DNA of 16,337 nucleotides from Oscillospiraceae bacterium (GTDB taxonomy: Bacteria; Bacillota; Clostridia; Oscillospirales; Ruminococcaceae). The stretch lies in the NCBI GenBank assembly GCA_017440425.1, contig JAFSHJ010000293.1:1-16337 (forward strand), in the 5' to 3' direction. Positions 13,875 through 16,337 of this stretch are shown here, piece after piece. The notes below the pieces were generated by a model. That model did not search any database. It had not been told where the DNA came from and saw nothing but the letters and a program-made list of their open reading frames with translations. The position numbers were made by a program, and so were the translations under genes. Each line of letters starts with the position of its first letter. Position 1 is the first letter of the stretch.

Positions 13875-14612
13875 TTGATAATTACAGCTTTTGGAAGCGA
13901 CACGGGCAGAATCCGTGAAGTTAACCAGGATATGTGTGTTGTAAGGCAGATGAAAAGCGGCGAAGTGTTTGCGCTGGTGTGCGACGGAATGGGCGGCGAG
14001 CGCGGAGGCAACGTTGCAAGCGAGATAGCCTGCCGCAGCATGGAAAGTTACATCGAAACAGCTCTTGAGAAAAAACGCAGCGGCTCGGTGGGAGAGATGC
14101 TCACCAAGGCTGTGGAGACCGCCAACAAGGATGTCCGCAAGGCGGCAGCAGGCAATGCGGAGCTCAAGGGAATGGGCACCACCGCAGTGGGAATTCTTGT
14201 GCGGGATGACTGCGAGCACCTCCACATCGTCAATGTGGGCGACAGCAGAGCCTATCAGGTGAGGGGAGACGGCATCCGTCAGCTCACCCATGACCACTCT
14301 TTTGTGCAGATGATGGTGGATAACGGTGAGATAACCGAGGAAGAGGCAAGGGTTCATCCCAAAAAGCATTACATCACCAGAGCTGTGGGCGCATCGGACA
14401 GCATAGAGGCCGATTATATTGCCGCAGATTTCAAACCGGGAGATATCGTGCTTCTTTGTTCCGACGGTTTTTCAAATTACTTTGAAATAAATGAAATTTA
14501 TCGGCTGCTTAAGGAGGATGCGGAAAATCTTCCGCAGAAGCTGATAGATGCGGCTAATAACCGCGGCGGAGCGGACAACATAACCGTTGCGATAATAACC
14601 AAAAAGGATTAA
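13875..14612 (+). CDS. prpC: PP2C-type Ser/Thr protein phosphatase (PrpC/Stp)
   Basis: This is the metal-dependent (PPM/PP2C) phosphatase that reverses phosphorylation by the adjacent PASTA kinase. The 245-aa product is a bare catalytic domain of normal length. It carries the family's metal-binding acids: the REVNQD motif with D19, VCDGMGG with D37, VGDSRAY with D123, SDG with D197 and GGADNIT with D234. GMGTTAVG (99-106) and the flap-like HDHSFVQMMVDNGEITEEEAR are also present. TTG 13875 is the likely start: AAGGGGG (13861-13867) lies 7 nt upstream and the conserved N-terminus (ITAFGSDTGRIREVNQD) follows directly. The kinase gene starts 6 nt after the stop codon. In relatives such pairs act on cell-wall, translation and division proteins. 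Confidence 0.96.
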   Translation: MIITAFGSDTGRIREVNQDMCVVRQMKSGEVFALVCDGMGGERGGNVASEIACRSMESYIETALEKKRSGSVGEMLTKAVETANKDVRKAAAGNAELKGMGTTAVGILVRDDCEHLHIVNVGDSRAYQVRGDGIRQLTHDHSFVQMMVDNGEITEEEARVHPKKHYITRAVGASDSIEADYIAADFKPGDIVLLCSDGFSNYFEINEIYRLLKEDAENLPQKLIDAANNRGGADNITVAIITKKD

Positions 14613-14618
14613 GTGCTT

Positions 14619-16337
14619 ATGGATAGGTTTGTTGGTAAAAAGCTGGATGGCAGATATGAGATAGAGGGTCTTATCGGCATTGGCGGTATGGCAAATGTCT
14701 ACCGTGCCTATGACGTTATCGATGACCGCGTTGTTGCAATCAAAATACTTCGTGATGAGCACATGAGCAACGATGAGCTTCAGCGCCGTTTCCGCAACGA
14801 ATCAAAGGCCATCTCTGTTTTGTCACATCCCAATATTGTAAAAGTCTTCGATGTCAGCTTCAGCGAAAAGGTGCAGTATATCGTAATGGAATATATCGAC
14901 GGCATCACGCTGAAGGAATATATCGAGCAGCAGGGTGTCATCAGGTGGAAAGAGGTTGTGCATTTTCTTGTGCAGATACTGCGTGCGCTGCAGCATGCCC
15001 ACGATAAAGGCATTGTTCACCGCGACATCAAGCCACAGAATATGATGCTTCTCCGTGACGGCACCGTCAAGGTGACCGATTTCGGAATTGCACGCTTTGC
15101 AAGAAACGACGATTCCACCCTCTCCGATAAAACCATCGGCTCGGTGCATTACATCAGCCCGGAGCAGGCGCAGGGCGCCCCCACCGACGGCAGAACGGAT
15201 ATCTATTCCGTGGGTGTAATGATGTACGAAATGCTCACGGGACAGCTTCCCTTCGATGCAGACACCCCCGTTTCGGTGGCGCTCAAGCAGATAGAGCTGG
15301 AGGCAAAGCGCCCAAGGCAGATCAACCCCTCCGTGCCGGAAGGTTTGGAAGCCATCGTCATGTGGGCAATGCAGAAGGATGTCAACAAGCGCTATCAGAC
15401 AGCGGCAGAGATGCTGCGTGATATCGATGAGTTCAAGCGCAATCCCTCGGTGCATTTCGAATACGGACATCTTATAGAAAAGAGTGCTTCCGCAGAGAAA
15501 AACAGAGCACAAACCGAAAACACCTCCGCCGAAAACGGAGCAAAGAGCGGCACAGTGGTAAAAACAGCAGCTGCAACAAAGGTTAAAAAGCAGAGATGGT
15601 CAAGATATACCGAATCTGTGCTGGAGGCCGAGAACAGGAGAAAGCTGTCTCCCATACTTCCCGTGCTTTTTGGTGTAATGATAGCATTCATCGTGGTTTC
15701 TGTGCTGTTCATTGCCGCAATGTTCTGGCTGGTAGATCCCCTCGCCAAAACCGAGGACGTCACAGTTCCCGCATTGGTGGGCGAGGCATTTGAAAGCCTG
15801 AAGGGCAACGATAAATACAGCAAATTCCAGTTTGAGATAGCTCAGCCGGATTATAACGACGAATATGCCAAAGGATATATCTACAATCAGGAGCCTGAGG
15901 CAGGCAGAACGGTAAAAGAAGGCTCAAAGATAAAGGTTTACATCAGCCTCGGTCCCAACAAGCTGGTTATGCCAAACGTTGTGGATTACGATCTCACCTC
16001 TGCATATCAGCGGCTTGCGGAATATAATGTCAACTGCACCGTAATAGAAGAATACAGCGATGTTTCCGAAGGCTTTGTAATAAGAACGGAACCCTTTGCG
16101 GGTGAAGAGCTGAAATCGGGTCAGGAAGTCATAATCTATGTCAGCCGCGGTCCGCAGACCCAGATAATAGACGTTCCCGATCTTGGTGGAATGACCCTTT
16201 CCGGTGCAAGGACATATCTTGCCGCCTACGGACTTAAAGTGGGTTTGGTAAGGCAGGTCATCAGCGATAAGAGCGCAGGAACGGTGGTCAGCCAGGATCC
16301 CAAAGCAGGCGATTCAATTGAAAAGGGCGGCTACATC
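14619..16337 (+). CDS. prkC: PASTA-domain Ser/Thr protein kinase (PrkC/Stk), 3'-truncated
   Basis: This is a membrane receptor-type kinase; in B. subtilis PrkC senses muropeptides or lipid II outside the cell, and it is a trigger of spore germination. I translated 573 residues without a stop to the window end. The cytoplasmic kinase domain (about 1-275) has glycine loop GIGGMANVY (20-28), K42 in VAIK, E61, HRDIKPQN (134-141, catalytic D136) and DFG (154-156). Its activation loop has Thr/Ser at 166-175, followed by SPEQ (180-183). A linker of about 65 residues rich in Ala, Lys, Thr and Glu leads to one membrane helix (about 344-371). Outside are PASTA repeats at about 379-446, 447-512 and 517 onward, the third cut by the window edge. 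ATG 14619 is chosen, with AAGGA (14604-14608) 10 nt upstream; GTG 14613 in the same frame is possible but only 4 nt from that site. rsgA would be expected next, beyond the window. Confidence 0.96.
   Translation, partial: MDRFVGKKLDGRYEIEGLIGIGGMANVYRAYDVIDDRVVAIKILRDEHMSNDELQRRFRNESKAISVLSHPNIVKVFDVSFSEKVQYIVMEYIDGITLKEYIEQQGVIRWKEVVHFLVQILRALQHAHDKGIVHRDIKPQNMMLLRDGTVKVTDFGIARFARNDDSTLSDKTIGSVHYISPEQAQGAPTDGRTDIYSVGVMMYEMLTGQLPFDADTPVSVALKQIELEAKRPRQINPSVPEGLEAIVMWAMQKDVNKRYQTAAEMLRDIDEFKRNPSVHFEYGHLIEKSASAEKNRAQTENTSAENGAKSGTVVKTAAATKVKKQRWSRYTESVLEAENRRKLSPILPVLFGVMIAFIVVSVLFIAAMFWLVDPLAKTEDVTVPALVGEAFESLKGNDKYSKFQFEIAQPDYNDEYAKGYIYNQEPEAGRTVKEGSKIKVYISLGPNKLVMPNVVDYDLTSAYQRLAEYNVNCTVIEEYSDVSEGFVIRTEPFAGEELKSGQEVIIYVSRGPQTQIIDVPDLGGMTLSGARTYLAAYGLKVGLVRQVISDKSAGTVVSQDPKAGDSIEKGGYI

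Noticed and set aside
13512..14369. 285-codon open frame on the - strand over rlmN and prpC
   Set aside because: It shadows two genes with intact catalytic motifs on the + strand; its own translation is not protein-like.
1..16337. A novel defence, mobile or biosynthetic system
   Set aside because: All long + strand frames are conserved housekeeping or sporulation families in a known order; there are no repeats of array type, no transposase or integrase, and no base-composition break that I can see.

Overview
The window is a gene-dense stretch of bacterial chromosome. All 18 supported genes lie on the + strand and both end genes are cut by the window edges. Gene content and order point to a member of the Clostridia (Bacillota). 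An Oscillospiraceae/Ruminococcaceae-type genome is my best guess, from gene order, overall protein character and a base composition that looks near 50% G+C. The case for a spore-forming lineage rests on a GerW/YtfJ-family spore protein and a DacF-type D,D-carboxypeptidase. I see no tRNA, rRNA, CRISPR array, insertion sequence or phage gene.

Region 1 (3-5075) holds a 5'-truncated site-2 (M50) membrane protease, scpA and scpB (condensin partners of SMC), a DUF2953 membrane protein, a gerW/ytfJ homologue, a dacF-like carboxypeptidase, and an RluB-type rRNA pseudouridine synthase. It resembles the Bacillus scpA-scpB-dacB-rluB neighbourhood, with the DUF2953-GerW pair (ytfI-ytfJ in B. subtilis) placed inside. 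Genes overlap by 4 bp or have short gaps, so this looks like one transcription unit whose promoter is upstream of the window. It ends at a clear intrinsic terminator (5080-5115).

Region 2 (5116-5382) is the only long non-coding stretch. It holds an inverted repeat (5199-5256) that touches the -35 box of a near-consensus sigma-A promoter (TTGACA / TACAAT, 5257-5286). A leader of about 90 nt follows, with a perfect 10-bp long-range stem (5298-5353) ahead of the yicC ribosome-binding site.

Region 3 (5383 to the end) is the conserved 'ylo' supercluster: yicC, remA, gmk, rpoZ, priA, def, fmt, rsmB, rlmN, prpC and prkC (cut in its third PASTA repeat). Relative to B. subtilis, coaBC is missing between rpoZ and priA. 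The genes are tightly packed, several overlap, and no internal terminator is visible, so most are probably co-transcribed from the promoter at 5257-5286. Together they cover RNA turnover (YicC), biofilm regulation (RemA), GTP precursor supply (Gmk), RNA polymerase assembly (omega), replication restart (PriA), initiator-Met formylation and deformylation (Fmt, Def), rRNA/tRNA methylation (RsmB, RlmN), and a Ser/Thr phosphatase-kinase pair (PrpC, PrkC) that senses the cell wall.

I looked for an undescribed system and do not find one: every long + strand reading frame belongs to a known family. What merits a second look is non-coding or architectural: the promoter-proximal inverted repeat, the structured leader, the 9-bp tandem repeat that forms the remA/gmk junction, intergenic hairpins before dacF and prpC, and the missing coaBC.
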